Part shown: positions 11,103-20,713 of the stretch, piece by piece
How the letters are laid out: every line of letters starts with the position of its first letter
Position numbering within the stretch: position 1 is the first letter of the stretch
Assembly: GCF_004345645.1 (NCBI RefSeq)
Contig: NZ_SLWS01000002.1
Span: 558,001 to 622,000, forward strand
Length of the DNA stretch: 64,000 nucleotides
Source of the DNA: Actinocrispum wychmicini
Lineage (GTDB): Bacteria > Actinomycetota > Actinomycetes > Mycobacteriales > Pseudonocardiaceae
Direction of reading: 5' to 3'
Notes under the pieces: model-generated
The model's input: the letters and a program-made list of their open reading frames with translations, nothing else
Database searches by the model: none
What the model was told of the DNA's origin: nothing
Translations under genes and position numbers: made by a program

Positions 11103-12797
11103 TCAGCCGGCGCCGGGTGGATCGGCGGGGGGTGTGGGTGCCACTGCTGTGCTGGTGAACTCGACTAGTGGGAAGGCGCGCACGGATCGGGGTGGGACAA
11201 GGAAGTTCTGGCGGCGCGTGGTGGTGATGAAGCGTTCAAGGCCGTTGTCCTCCGGGTCCACTTTGAACTGGGCCTGGAGGTCCTGTGCCGCCACGTCGGT
11301 GCGGATCCTTCGGAAGAACTCCGATGTGGGCACGAAGATGGCGAACTGGAGCTTGGGTTGGTTGCTGCCGGCGGACACGGTCGCGCCGCCGGTGGGGAAG
11401 GTCTGGAACTGGGGAACGTCCATGCCGCTGAGGCCTGGGCCGTCCATTCTGATGTGGATCGGGGTTCCGTCGGCCGCTCGGGAGGAGCGTTGCAGGGCCG
11501 CTTCGTGGCCGATGCGGGGCAGGCCGGTGAAGGTTTCCGTCTGTTGGGTGGCGGCTGGGTCAGTGGACTTGAACAGGCCGCCGGCGTCGCGGGCGGACAG
11601 GGTGGCGTCGTTGCGGCCCTGGAAGGTGTTGTTGACGAACGCCGGGCAGCCGCCGTTGGTGAACGGGTCGGTGGTGTTGAACGGGGTGGGCAGGCCGTCG
11701 GGGGTTCGGATCTGGTTGGCCCGGAACATGTACATGATTCGCTCGTCGGCACCTTCGCCCTCGGGATGCCGGGAGTCCTGGTCGGGCAGGGAGTAGAACT
11801 GGTACAGGTCCAGGATCACGTGCGAGAAGTGCTGGACGGCACCCAGCCCGAAGTAGTCACTCGCGGTGGCGTTGGTCAGGTTCGCCGACGAGTTCCCGGC
11901 GAACGTGCAGATCCGGGCCGGGCCGCTGGAGTCGACCTGTTGGTCGGCGAAGCCCATCCACATCGGCGAGTTCGGGTTGATCCGGGTCGCGAACTCGAAG
12001 TTGTTCGTGGTGGCGACCTGGCGGGGCATGCCCTGCTGGACGAACTGCACCCGGGTGGTCTGGAACGACATCAGGCCGTTGAAGGCGGGCGACCGGACAC
12101 TGGCTCCGGCCAGCCGGTTGCTGCCCTGCAGCCACGCGAGCACGTCGTTGAGATTGCTCACCGAGTCACTGCGCATCTGGAACAACATGTCGTTGTTCTC
12201 CAGCACAAGGTTCACGTTGAAGCGGTCCTTGGTGACGTTTTTGGTAGGCGCGCCCGGCCCACCAACCACGCCCTGGACCACGTCGGTGGGCATGGCCACC
12301 GAGCGGGCGAGTGCGTTCGTCGTGCCGTCGGGGTTCAGGCCCGACCGCAGCTGCGGCATGAAGGTCTGGCAGAGCGATCCGTTCAGCCCACCCGGCAGCC
12401 GGTCGAAGTACCGGGCACTGTACGAGACGAACACGAAGATCCCGCTGGGACTGAAGGGGTAGGACTGCTCGATCGTGTTCAGGGCGTTGCTCAGGACCCG
12501 CTGGTCGGTGTTGGTCGGCGTGCGAGTCAGGACAACTGGGACGAAATAGGTGAAAACAGGACCGAACTGGGCGAGGACGTCACCGGCGCCGTCGTTGAAG
12601 GTGGCCGGTGCCTTGATGAAGTTGCCGATGTCGAACTGGATCGACGGCAACGCCGCCGCCGACTCGGCGGACGCCCGGTACGGGGACACGGCGACCGACT
12701 CGAGCAGTGCCAACTGAGTCGCGGCCGCGATCCCGAAGCCGGCTCGCAGAGCGTTGCGGCGACTGATCGTATGGTTCTTGAAATCGTTCAAGGACAT
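11103..12797 (-). CDS. Tat-exported protein of unknown function
   Basis: 564 residues starting with a twin-arginine signal (ISRRNALRAG, residues about 11-20, then a hydrophobic Ala-rich helix). The mature protein contains many aromatic and Asn residues, phrases such as NPNSPMWMGFADQQVD and HFSHVILDLYQFY, and a Pro-rich end. The Tat signal says it folds, possibly around a cofactor, before export. I do not recognise the family with certainty; the size and the MWMGF region recall uncharacterised Tat proteins sometimes grouped with Dyp-peroxidase-like folds, but this is a weak guess. ATG at 12797 is preceded by a GAGAGGTAGG stretch. It is a single gene flanked by a terminator and a long promoter region. 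Confidence 0.75.
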   Translation of the reverse strand: MSLNDFKNHTISRRNALRAGFGIAAATQLALLESVAVSPYRASAESAAALPSIQFDIGNFIKAPATFNDGAGDVLAQFGPVFTYFVPVVLTRTPTNTDQRVLSNALNTIEQSYPFSPSGIFVFVSYSARYFDRLPGGLNGSLCQTFMPQLRSGLNPDGTTNALARSVAMPTDVVQGVVGGPGAPTKNVTKDRFNVNLVLENNDMLFQMRSDSVSNLNDVLAWLQGSNRLAGASVRSPAFNGLMSFQTTRVQFVQQGMPRQVATTNNFEFATRINPNSPMWMGFADQQVDSSGPARICTFAGNSSANLTNATASDYFGLGAVQHFSHVILDLYQFYSLPDQDSRHPEGEGADERIMYMFRANQIRTPDGLPTPFNTTDPFTNGGCPAFVNNTFQGRNDATLSARDAGGLFKSTDPAATQQTETFTGLPRIGHEAALQRSSRAADGTPIHIRMDGPGLSGMDVPQFQTFPTGGATVSAGSNQPKLQFAIFVPTSEFFRRIRTDVAAQDLQAQFKVDPEDNGLERFITTTRRQNFLVPPRSVRAFPLVEFTSTAVAPTPPADPPGAG

Positions 12798-13119
12798 GGA
12801 TTTGCCTACCTCTCGGGGGTGTGAGGCAGACGTGCCTGGCAGGCACGAATGGGGTGGGCCATGGAGTGCTGGGTGGGTGGTCCGGGCCGGCCCCGCCGAG
12901 GTGTTCGTAACTGGAAACGTTAAAACAAACGAGAACCTCCGAACAATGACAGAAAACCCTTACGAGCTGTATCCATCCAAATGGGAAACATGGGAACAGT
13001 CGGGCGTCCGACGCTCCACAGTGACCGACGCTGTTGATCCACAGGAAGTCCGCGACCCGTGAGTCGACGGCGGCGCCCGCCTTTGCGCGCCGCCGTGACG
13101 AACAGGTCCCGTTAGTCCA
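12798..13119. other. intergenic region upstream of the Tat-protein gene
   Basis: 322 bases holding the promoter region of the Tat-protein gene and the 3' hairpin of psuG. A locally AT-rich patch (about 12910-12990) is the likely promoter zone. A 38-codon frame from 12946 lacks a ribosome-binding site and is not called. Confidence 0.5.
13067..13096 (-). terminator. terminator hairpin downstream of psuG
   Basis: Perfect 10-bp stem (ACGGCGGCGC 13067-13076 with GCGCCGCCGT 13087-13096), 10-base loop, 23 bases past the psuG stop codon. It closes the trpF-like/upp/NRPS/psuG operon. Confidence 0.7.
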
Positions 13120-14055
13120 CTACGGCCGGTTCCCGATTTCCTCGCGATACCGGGCGTGTGCCGCGGCGAGGCTGCCGCCGACCTCCGCCGTGCTGACGAG
13201 CACCGACATGTTCGCCCGCGACGACCGGCCTTCCGTGGCCACGTCGACCGCGCGCATCAGGTACTTCGTGACCGCGTTGCCGCGGACGCCGTTCCGTTCG
13301 GCCGCGGCGACCGCATCTGCGATGGCCGCTTCCACCTCGTGGCCGGGGATCGCGTCCTCGGCCCGGACCGGGGTGGTGATCAGGAACGAGCCGGGGTTGC
13401 CCAGCGCCCAGTGGTTCGCCACGGACCGGGCGAGCACATCCGCGTCGTCCACCCGGCGCGGGCTGCGGAGACCGCTGGACACGCAGTAGAACGCGGGGAA
13501 GTCGGCGGACCGGTACGACACCACCGGGACACCGTGCGTCTCCAGGTACTCCAGGGTGAGCGCCAGGTCCAGGATGCTCTTGGCGCCGGCGCACACCACC
13601 GCGACCTTCGAGCGGGTGAACTGGATCAGGTCCGCCGAGACGTCCATCGTCCGCTCCGCGCCGCGATGCACCCCGCCGATGCCGGCCGACGCGAAGAACG
13701 TGATGCCGGCCAACTCCGCCGCCACCACGGAACCCGCCACCGTCAACGCGCCCATCCTGCCCTCGGCCAGGATCACCGCCATGTCTCGGCAGCTGGCCTT
13801 GGGAACGCCGGTGGCGGACGCGAACCGTTCGATGTCCACGTCGGTCATCCCGGCCTTGATCCGGCCGTGTTCCAGGCAGACCGTGGCCGGGACGGCACCG
13901 CCGGCCCGGACGGCGTCCTGCACTTTCAGCGCGGTCGCCGCGTTGTCCGGATACGGCAGGCCGTGCGTGATCACGTTCGACTCCAGGGCCACCACCGGCC
14001 GCCCCTCAGCGAGTGCGTCCGCGACTTCCTCGTTGTACGCCAAGGGAATGGTCAC
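13120..14055 (-). CDS. psuG: pseudouridine-5'-phosphate glycosidase family (C-glycoside synthase candidate)
   Basis: 311 residues, the usual PsuG length. Conserved blocks: [15 protein letters not shown] near the N terminus, [53 protein letters not shown], and [19 protein letters not shown] with NPGSFLI near the end (given piecewise). PsuG reversibly splits pseudouridine 5'-phosphate into uracil and ribose 5-phosphate. Homologues in the showdomycin, minimycin and formycin/pyrazofurin pathways run the reaction toward C-C bond formation. GTG at 14055 overlaps the TGA of the NRPS (GTGA), so the two proteins are translationally coupled. That coupling argues for a biosynthetic C-glycosylation role rather than housekeeping pseudouridine catabolism (which normally pairs psuG with the kinase psuK, absent here). 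Confidence 0.92.
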   Translation of the reverse strand: MTIPLAYNEEVADALAEGRPVVALESNVITHGLPYPDNAATALKVQDAVRAGGAVPATVCLEHGRIKAGMTDVDIERFASATGVPKASCRDMAVILAEGRMGALTVAGSVVAAELAGITFFASAGIGGVHRGAERTMDVSADLIQFTRSKVAVVCAGAKSILDLALTLEYLETHGVPVVSYRSADFPAFYCVSSGLRSPRRVDDADVLARSVANHWALGNPGSFLITTPVRAEDAIPGHEVEAAIADAVAAAERNGVRGNAVTKYLMRAVDVATEGRSSRANMSVLVSTAEVGGSLAAAHARYREEIGNRP

Positions 14056-17000
14056 GGCCGGTCCAGTCGGTAGTTCGGCTGCTTGCCGAGCATGTCCTTG
14101 CGGTTGACGATCTCCGGGATGTAGACCTTCTCGTTCCACAGCTCCTTGGCGATCGGTTCGAACGCGATCGACACCGCGCCCTCGTCGCAGCCGAAGGCGT
14201 TGGTCATCGCCTCGGTCACCGCGGCGACCAGCTCGGTCTGCTGCTTCTTGCTGAGCGACACCGGGAAGTGCTTGATGTTGACGTGCGGCAGGATGCCCGA
14301 GCCGGGCCGGATCGCGGTCGTCAGCTCGTCGACATCCGGCTGTCTCAGCATGGTGTAGTGGTCGGCGGCGAGGTCGATGACGACCGGCGCGGTCGCCGAG
14401 TACCCGCTGCTGTTCTCCAGGAACGAGTAGTCGTCGCCGCGCGCCTTGAAGATGGTGATCGGCGCGGTGATCCGCCGCTGAGCCAGTTCCCGGAACGTGT
14501 AGGAGAACTCGAAAGTCTGCCCGACCACGCGGATGATCCGCCGGATCAGGTCGATGTCGAGACCCGGCACGACGCGGTGGACGAACGCGGCGAAGGTTTC
14601 GTCGTCGACGGCCTCGGCCAGGCACTGATCGAGCAGCGGGCCGCTGATCGTGCCCGCGAACACCGAGAACAGGATCGTCACGTACGCCTTGTTGTCGTAC
14701 GTTGCCGTGCGGTCGTCGGCCAGGTGCGTCCTCGGGGATCCCGGCGCGATCAGGAACAGGTTCTCCACCCGCTCACCGGATTGTTCGAGCTGGTACGCGG
14801 TCTCGAAGGCGACGCGGGCACCGAACGAATACCCCCATAAGGTATACGGTCCGGTCGGCTGCACCGACCGGATCGCCTTGACGTCCTCGGCCGCCATCTC
14901 CCGGATGGTGCCGTACGGTGTCTCACCCTCGTTGATCCCGAACGCCTGCACGCCGTAGAACGGTTGGTCGGTGCCCATTTCGGCGGCCAGCACGCGCAGG
15001 TTCATCGGGTAGCCGCCGAGGCCGGGCCAGCAGAACACCGGCCGCCCGGCGCCCTCGGGCTGCAACGGCACCAGCCGGGACGACGGCTCGACGTCGACAC
15101 CGTCCACCCGTCGGGCGAGTTTCTCGACGGTCGGTGACTCGAACAGCATCTGCAACGGCATCGAGCGGCCGAACATCCGGTTGATCTTGTTGATCAGCCC
15201 CACCGCGATCAGCGAGTTCCCGCCCGTGGCGAAGAAGTCGTCCAGCACCGACACGGTGTCGCACCGCATCGACTTCTGCCAGAGGTCGGCGATCCGGCGC
15301 TCGGTGGTCGTCCGGGGCGCCACGAACGGCCGGTCCGCGTCGTGCACGTCGGTCCGGTCGGACGCGGCGAGCGCCTGTACGTCGATCTTGCCGTTGGCGG
15401 TGAACGGCAGCCGGTCCATGACCACGACCTTGTTCGGGATCATGTAGTCCGGCAGGAAGTTGATCAGGTCGTCGCGGATCATCTCGGCCGGTCCGCGCAT
15501 GTGCACGGCGTCCTCCTTCATCCCCTCGCTCAGCCGCTGCAGGTCGCTCACCCGACCGCCGACGAAGAAGTAGGACGGACCGGTCGCGCGGCCCAGGCCG
15601 CGCAGGATGCCGTCGATCCGACGGGCCGACGGCAGGTCGTCGCCGGACCTGGAGCTGTAGCCGGCCGACATGAACCCCAGGTTGAGGTCGTTCGTCGACA
15701 GGCGCTGGAGCGTGCGGCCGAGGTCCACGTATTCGAGCCAGTCCTGGTCGGTCCGGCTGATCACCGAGACGCCGATCCCGGCCCGCTCGTAGACCTGCTG
15801 GTTGATGGCGATCACGTGTTTCTTCAGGATCAGCTCGTCGGAGATCCGGCGCAACTCGCCGTCGGTGTACGCGTACTGGCCCGCGGGCAGGTCGGCGACC
15901 TTGCCGGGATGGGCCTGGACGTAGATGTCCACCTTGTCCTCGCGCGGCCCGGCGTACCGGATCACCTCGAACGTACCGAGGTAGTAGTCCTCGTCGGCAC
16001 AGTCGAGCGCGGCCATGGTCGCCGGTGTGTACGCGAGGGCCGTGATGTCCAGGCCATGATCAGGAAGGACCTCTTCGAACAGGCCGACCAGATGACCCGC
16101 CTCGATCTCCAGGACCTCCTGGATGTTGTTCTTGTAGACCGGCTCGATCGCGCGTTTCCGGCCGACGAGATGCGCCTTCAGCCGGGGCAGCGGCCCGGCT
16201 TCGGTGGGCGTGACCAACACGAGGCGATGGTCCACCGGGTGGAAGTAGTAGAAGCCCGGTTCGAGCCCGCCGACGTGGTGGATCTCCAGGTACACCTGGG
16301 TGGCGTAGAGCGAACCTGGGGACGCGTAGCCGTACTTCGGCAGCAGCCGCTCTTTGCTGGCGTGCGGCCCGATCCACCGCAGGATCTCGCCGAGTTCGGC
16401 GAGATCGAGCGTGTCCAGGCCACGAGAGCGCGTGCCGCGGACCCGCCGGGCGAGCAGCCGCAACACGTCTGCCTTGGTGACGTCCCCGCCCTCGTAGAAC
16501 CGGTATGTCTTGCGCGCGAACGCTTGCCCGCGCTGCCGGGCGGTCGCGGCCTTGCCCGGCAGGTCGATCACCAGCCGGCCAGCCACCACAGCGTCGTCCC
16601 GGACCCCGGCGTTGGACAGCTGCGCCCGGACCTGGAGCCTGCTCTGCTTGGACTGGTGGTGGGCGCCGTGGTTGCCCTGGTCCATCAGCGCGGCTTCCTT
16701 CGGGTTCAGCTCGACGCACGCGATCAGGTTCTGGAAACCGGTGCGCGGGTCGTCCTTGACGATCACGGCGGCGTGCTTGACCCAGTCGTGGGTCTCGACG
16801 GCGAGCCTGATCTCGTCCAGCTCGACCCGGAAGCCGCGCAGTTTCACCTGGTTGTCCGCCCGGCCGACGAACTGGACGGTCCCGTCGGCGGTCCAGTAAG
16901 CCAAGTCGCCGGTGCGGAACAGCCGGCCCGCGCCGAACGGGTTGCGCACGAACCGCTCCTCGGTCAGCTCGGGCCGGTGCAGGTAGCCACGCGCGACCTG

Positions 17001-18074
17001 GACACCGCCGATGAACAGCTCGCCGATCTCGCCGACAGCCACGGGTTCGGAGTTCACGGTGAGAATGTGGTACTCGGTGTCGCGCACCGGAGCGCCGATG
17101 GAGATCGCGTTCGGACCCTCGCTGAGGGTCGTTCGGTCCACTGTGAACGCCGACGAGTTGATCGTGCATTCGGTGGGGCCGTACAGGTTCACCAGTTCGC
17201 ACCACGGCAACGTCTCAAGGCAGCTGACCGCCAACGGCTTCGACAGCACCTCACCGCCGGTGAAGATCTGCGTCAGCGACTCGCAGGTGTGCAGTTGCTC
17301 GGTGTCCAGCAACGCGGTCAGCAGCGTCGGCACGCACTGCAACGTGGTGACGTCGTTCGCCTTGACGACGTCGATCAGGCGTTCCGCGTCACGGTAGACA
17401 CCAGGCGGTCCCATCACGACGGTCGCACCGCAGGCCGGGGCCAGGATCTCCCACTGTGCCGCGTCGAAGCTCATCGGCGTCTTCTGCAGGATGGTCCGCT
17501 CGTGGTTCAGGCCGTACGTCGCCGTGAGCCATCGGAGCTGGCTGACCACGCTGCGGTGTTCGATCATCACCCCCTTCGGCTTCCCGGTGCTGCCCGAGGT
17601 GTAGATGACGTACGCGAGGTCGCTCGACCGACCCTCAGCGTCTACTGTGGAGTCATTGTGGACGGAGTCGCGAACCGTGACGATCCTCGTTCCGGCCGGC
17701 GCCAACGCGGCCGCCCGGTCCGCGAGTTCCGGCTGCGCCACGACGACCCGGACGCGGGCGTCCTCGATCATGTAGCGCAACCGTTCTTCGGGATACTCCG
17801 GGGAGAGCGGCAGGTAGGCGCCGCCCGCGACCAGGATCCCCCAGGCGCCGACCATCAGGTCGAGCGACGGTTCGACGAACAGCCCGACGCAGTCGTCCGG
17901 CCCGGTGCCGAGGTGCCGCAGGTACCGCGCCAGCGCCGCGGCGTTCTCGGCCAACTCGCGGTAGGTCATGCGGTGCTCCCCCGCCACGACGGCGGTGGCG
18001 TCCGGCCGCCGGCGGACCTGGTCGTGGAGCAGGTCGGAAAGACACACGTCCTCGTCTGAAGACAGTTCGGCCAT
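14052..18074 (-). CDS. indigoidine-synthetase-like NRPS (A-Ox-T-TE) with fused C-terminal tautomerase
   Basis: 1340 residues. Adenylation domain from the N terminus ([31 protein letters not shown]). A nitroreductase-like oxidase is inserted near the end of the A domain (from about residue 525; [39 protein letters not shown]), and the A domain closes with [11 protein letters not shown]. The carrier domain has FFATGGNSL and the thioesterase GYSFGA. This is the BpsA/IndC layout, which oxidises and cyclises L-glutamine on the carrier; in C-nucleoside producers the same chemistry supplies the base precursor. Residues 1263-1340 add a PptA/4-oxalocrotonate-tautomerase-like domain ([20 protein letters not shown]), about 60 residues beyond BpsA length. 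ATG at 18074 follows GGGGGAAGGA. Genes on both sides are coupled to it in one operon. Substrate glutamine is inferred from architecture. Confidence 0.92.
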   Translation of the reverse strand: MAELSSDEDVCLSDLLHDQVRRRPDATAVVAGEHRMTYRELAENAAALARYLRHLGTGPDDCVGLFVEPSLDLMVGAWGILVAGGAYLPLSPEYPEERLRYMIEDARVRVVVAQPELADRAAALAPAGTRIVTVRDSVHNDSTVDAEGRSSDLAYVIYTSGSTGKPKGVMIEHRSVVSQLRWLTATYGLNHERTILQKTPMSFDAAQWEILAPACGATVVMGPPGVYRDAERLIDVVKANDVTTLQCVPTLLTALLDTEQLHTCESLTQIFTGGEVLSKPLAVSCLETLPWCELVNLYGPTECTINSSAFTVDRTTLSEGPNAISIGAPVRDTEYHILTVNSEPVAVGEIGELFIGGVQVARGYLHRPELTEERFVRNPFGAGRLFRTGDLAYWTADGTVQFVGRADNQVKLRGFRVELDEIRLAVETHDWVKHAAVIVKDDPRTGFQNLIACVELNPKEAALMDQGNHGAHHQSKQSRLQVRAQLSNAGVRDDAVVAGRLVIDLPGKAATARQRGQAFARKTYRFYEGGDVTKADVLRLLARRVRGTRSRGLDTLDLAELGEILRWIGPHASKERLLPKYGYASPGSLYATQVYLEIHHVGGLEPGFYYFHPVDHRLVLVTPTEAGPLPRLKAHLVGRKRAIEPVYKNNIQEVLEIEAGHLVGLFEEVLPDHGLDITALAYTPATMAALDCADEDYYLGTFEVIRYAGPREDKVDIYVQAHPGKVADLPAGQYAYTDGELRRISDELILKKHVIAINQQVYERAGIGVSVISRTDQDWLEYVDLGRTLQRLSTNDLNLGFMSAGYSSRSGDDLPSARRIDGILRGLGRATGPSYFFVGGRVSDLQRLSEGMKEDAVHMRGPAEMIRDDLINFLPDYMIPNKVVVMDRLPFTANGKIDVQALAASDRTDVHDADRPFVAPRTTTERRIADLWQKSMRCDTVSVLDDFFATGGNSLIAVGLINKINRMFGRSMPLQMLFESPTVEKLARRVDGVDVEPSSRLVPLQPEGAGRPVFCWPGLGGYPMNLRVLAAEMGTDQPFYGVQAFGINEGETPYGTIREMAAEDVKAIRSVQPTGPYTLWGYSFGARVAFETAYQLEQSGERVENLFLIAPGSPRTHLADDRTATYDNKAYVTILFSVFAGTISGPLLDQCLAEAVDDETFAAFVHRVVPGLDIDLIRRIIRVVGQTFEFSYTFRELAQRRITAPITIFKARGDDYSFLENSSGYSATAPVVIDLAADHYTMLRQPDVDELTTAIRPGSGILPHVNIKHFPVSLSKKQQTELVAAVTEAMTNAFGCDEGAVSIAFEPIAKELWNEKVYIPEIVNRKDMLGKQPNYRLDRP

Positions 18075-18108
18075 GGTGGTATTCGTTTCCTTCCCCCGTG
18101 AAAAAAGG

Positions 18109-18774
18109 TCAGCGGATGATGTCCGTGCCGAAGTAGCGATCCCCGAAGTCGCCGATGCCGGGCACCATGTACGCGTTGTCGTTCAAGCCCTCCTCGATCG
18201 CCGACGTGACCATCCGCACCTGTGGGTGGCGGTACTGGACGGCCAGGATGCCCGCCGGCGCCGACAGCAGGTTGACGAACACGATGTGGTCCTCCGGGAC
18301 GCCCTTGTCCAGCAACGCCCTGATCGCGGCGAGCGCGGTCCCGCCAGTGGCCAGCATGGGATCCAGCAGCAGGACGTGTCGCCGCGCGATGTCCATCGGC
18401 AGCGCCGTGTAGTACAGGTTCGGCCGTTTCGTCACCGTGTCGCGCTGGATCAGGATCTTGCCGACCCTGATGCCGGGCAACACCGTGCGCAGCTCCGACT
18501 CCATGCTCTCGCCGGCACGCGCGATGGACACCGCGCAGACCGGCGCCGCCGGCCGCTGCCCGAAGTAGGTCGCGCCGACCGGTGTCGACACCTCGCACTC
18601 CTCGAACGGCAACAGGTCCAGCCCGGTTTCCAGCACCATCCGGATGATCCGGGCCGCGTGCGCCACGAAGGCGTCCCGTTCCGCGTCGCGGTCCCGGATG
18701 ACGGTGTGCAGCGCGCGCAACAGGTTCGTCTGCGGCAACAGGTGCACTGTCGTGGTGTCGACCGTGCCGGTCAT
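18109..18774 (-). CDS. upp: uracil phosphoribosyltransferase
   Basis: 221 residues. The PRPP-binding loop (LLLDPMLATGGTA) and the uracil-binding C terminus (VPGIGDFGDRYFGT) are both intact, so it should make UMP from uracil and PRPP. ATG at 18774 overlaps the stop of the TrpF-like gene (ATGA), and the NRPS gene begins 34 bases downstream. In the minimycin cluster a UPRT (MinD) acts as a self-resistance enzyme by enlarging the UMP pool to compete with the toxic nucleotide. Placement inside this operon strongly suggests that same role, rather than the cell's housekeeping salvage copy (inference). It also could recycle uracil released by PsuG. Confidence 0.93.
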   Translation of the reverse strand: MTGTVDTTTVHLLPQTNLLRALHTVIRDRDAERDAFVAHAARIIRMVLETGLDLLPFEECEVSTPVGATYFGQRPAAPVCAVSIARAGESMESELRTVLPGIRVGKILIQRDTVTKRPNLYYTALPMDIARRHVLLLDPMLATGGTALAAIRALLDKGVPEDHIVFVNLLSAPAGILAVQYRHPQVRMVTSAIEEGLNDNAYMVPGIGDFGDRYFGTDIIR

Positions 18775-19445
18775 GCGATCTCCTCGAAGGCACGCCGGGC
18801 CTCGGCCACGAACTGCCGGACCTTCAGCCGGTCCTTGCGGCCGGTGGCGTCCTCCAGGCCGGTGTGCGCGTCGACCGCGGCCGGGCGGACCCGGTTGATC
18901 GCGGTGGCGACGTTCGCCGGGGTCAGCCCGCCGGCCAGCATCAACGGCCTCGGCGAGATCCGGACCAGCTCCGCGCTGACCGACCAGTCGTGCGGCCGGC
19001 CGGTGGCGCCCTTGGCCCCGGTCGCCGGGTCGAAGCTGTCGGTGATGAACATGTCGACCCAGTCGGCGGCCTCGCCGACGGTCTTGGCCAGCTCGTCGAT
19101 GTTGTCCGCCTTGACCACCAGGCTTTTCAGCACGTACAGGTCCGGCGCGATGTCCCGCAGGGCCCGCAGTTGCGCGGTCGGTACGTCGCCGTGCAACTGG
19201 ATCGCGGAGACGCCGAGCTCGGCGCAGAACCCCCTGATCTCCTCCGCGTCGGTCAGGTAGGTGATGACCACACCGCGATGCTCCGGCTGGATCGCCTTGA
19301 TGATGGCCGCCGCGTCCGCTTCGGACAGGTCTTCGTTGCGCAGCGGCAGGCGCAGGGCGAAGCCCAGCCAGTCCACGCCTTCCTCGCGGATCAGGTCCGC
19401 CTCGGCCTGATCGATGACACCGGCCACCTGAATCATTCCACGCAC
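18771..19445 (-). CDS. TrpF-like (phosphoribosylanthranilate isomerase family) protein, probably not a PRA isomerase
   Basis: 224 residues with the TrpF TIM-barrel signature: AIQLHGD, FITDSFDPATGAKGATGRPH, LMLAGGLTPANVATAI and a phosphate-binding end (AAVDAHTGLEDATGRKD). The first strand reads IQVAGVID where genuine TrpF has KICG; the catalytic general-base Cys is therefore Ala. The Arg-containing SPR loop is also altered (LPLRNED). The general-acid Asp (in TDS) is kept. This suggests a re-purposed enzyme acting on another phosphoribosyl compound. Start GTG at 19445 has GGGGAGG 9 bases upstream; ATG at 19436 would be 18 bases from it. First gene of the operon, coupled by ATGA to upp. It is not part of the five-gene minimycin set I know, where a phosphatase gene occurs instead. 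Confidence 0.85.
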   Translation of the reverse strand: MRGMIQVAGVIDQAEADLIREEGVDWLGFALRLPLRNEDLSEADAAAIIKAIQPEHRGVVITYLTDAEEIRGFCAELGVSAIQLHGDVPTAQLRALRDIAPDLYVLKSLVVKADNIDELAKTVGEAADWVDMFITDSFDPATGAKGATGRPHDWSVSAELVRISPRPLMLAGGLTPANVATAINRVRPAAVDAHTGLEDATGRKDRLKVRQFVAEARRAFEEIA

Positions 19446-19643
19446 GGTGAACAGCCTCCCCTTCTGATACCGAACGACAATGGTCGAATGACAGACCAAG
19501 AACAAAGTGATGATCTTCGAAACCCGGCGAAACCGTATGCGCGCGGGTCGGTCAAACATATGAGATGCTTTTACACAAAGCTGTGCCCCGCAATCAGCGT
19601 GACACATCGGGAACCACTACGTCAACCGGGTGAGTGACGCACG

Positions 19644-19880
19644 TCAGGGAACGCTGTTTCCCGGCGGCGTCATGGATGTCGACCGCTGGTCCGCGACGTC
19701 CTTCTCGGTGACCAGCTGCAGTATCTCGTCAAGATCGTATTCGGCCCGGCGGGTGGTGCCGAGCCGGGTGAGCTTCCCCCGGCTCGCCCATTTCCGGATG
19801 GTCGCCTCGGTCACCCCCGCGGCCAAGGCGGCCAGTTCGGTGGGAACCACTCTTCGTCGTTTCCGACTGTGGTGGTTCAC
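19644..19880 (-). CDS. small helix-turn-helix DNA-binding protein
   Basis: 78 residues beginning VNHHSRKRRRVVPTE, with a MerR/excisionase-like helix-turn-helix (ELAALAAGVTEATIRKWASR) followed by a wing-like strand (LTRLGTTRRAEYDLDEILQL). The GTG start at 19880 overlaps the stop of the upstream zinc-ribbon gene (GTGA), so the two form a coupled pair. Small HTH genes next to zinc-ribbon proteins of this kind are common in actinomycete accessory DNA. Its target is unknown. It lies just upstream of the C-nucleoside operon on the same strand, with about 198 bases between, so it may or may not control it. Confidence 0.8.
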   Translation of the reverse strand: MNHHSRKRRRVVPTELAALAAGVTEATIRKWASRGKLTRLGTTRRAEYDLDEILQLVTEKDVADQRSTSMTPPGNSVP

Positions 19881-20488
19881 TGGGTCGCCTTCCCGACGCG
19901 TTTGAGCCATTCCGCCGGACGAAGAACATGCCCGGCGGCACACCGCACCGGCGCGCCGCCCTCGCCGATCACCGCGGACACCGTCCGGTCGCAGCCGCGA
20001 TGCCCACAGCTCCCCAGGTCCACTCGAACAGACTGGTCCGACTGCAGGGCGCGGCGCACGACGGACGCCAGCGCGTCGGCCTTCTCGGCGATGGACCGGG
20101 CCACCGGACGCCCGGCCAGCCACTCGGCATGGCCGCCGAGGAAGCGGGCCAGCTCGGCGCACCCGCGCGGTGGCGGCTGCGGCAGGCCGCGTTCCTTCAC
20201 CACGATCGCGGCCCATGACGTCATCGCGGCGAGAATGTCGGACCGCGCCGCCATGACGTCCTCGTCGAGCGTGATGCCGGCCGCCCGCCCGCCCCGGACC
20301 CGCCCGACCTGATATCTCCGCCGGCCGGTCAACCGGTTCTCACAGCTACGGTAAAGGTCCAGTAATCGTCCGAGATCAGCGGTGACCCGGTTATCGCATC
20401 GCGGGCAGATCCGAGGACCCGTCACCACCCGGCGCGCGCGATGTCCGCCACCGCGACACGAGTTTCCCTCACATAACTCCGCAGCCAC
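19877..20488 (-). CDS. zinc-ribbon protein of unknown function (OvmZ-like)
   Basis: 203 residues. Cys pairs at both ends (ICPRCDNRV near residue 27, then CGHRGC and RCAAGH near the C terminus) indicate zinc-binding ribbons. The middle is helical (ARSDILAAMTSWAAIVVKER, RPVARSIAEKADALASVVRR). It resembles uncharacterised actinomycete proteins sometimes named OvmZ, which sit beside a small HTH gene as here. GTG at 20488 has GGGGAGG 6-8 bases upstream. Function unknown; DNA or RNA binding is a guess from the zinc ribbons and its HTH partner. Confidence 0.75.
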   Translation of the reverse strand: MAAELCEGNSCRGGGHRARRVVTGPRICPRCDNRVTADLGRLLDLYRSCENRLTGRRRYQVGRVRGGRAAGITLDEDVMAARSDILAAMTSWAAIVVKERGLPQPPPRGCAELARFLGGHAEWLAGRPVARSIAEKADALASVVRRALQSDQSVRVDLGSCGHRGCDRTVSAVIGEGGAPVRCAAGHVLRPAEWLKRVGKATQ

Positions 20489-20713
20489 CCGTTTCCTCCC
20501 CTGAACAACCGATCCACGGCACTTAATGTCGTCGATGGCGGTGACACGTGTCGTCGAATTATCCCACGCATCGTGGTCAGGTCGGCGTCAATTGCACAAC
20601 CGGTGACCTGGTGACTGTCGCGGGAACCAACCGGTGCTTGACTAGCGCATCCGGCCGGTGCCCACGGTGACCGTGACATAAAGTGAACTACCGCTGTCCG
20701 GGAGCGACATCCG

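Noticed and set aside
12946..13062. 38-codon frame MTENPYELYPSKWETWEQ...
   Set aside because: No ribosome-binding site and no recognisable feature; within a promoter region.
14053..14625. Long upstream extension of psuG
   Set aside because: The extra part is a shadow of the NRPS; GTGA overlap at 14052-14055 marks the start.
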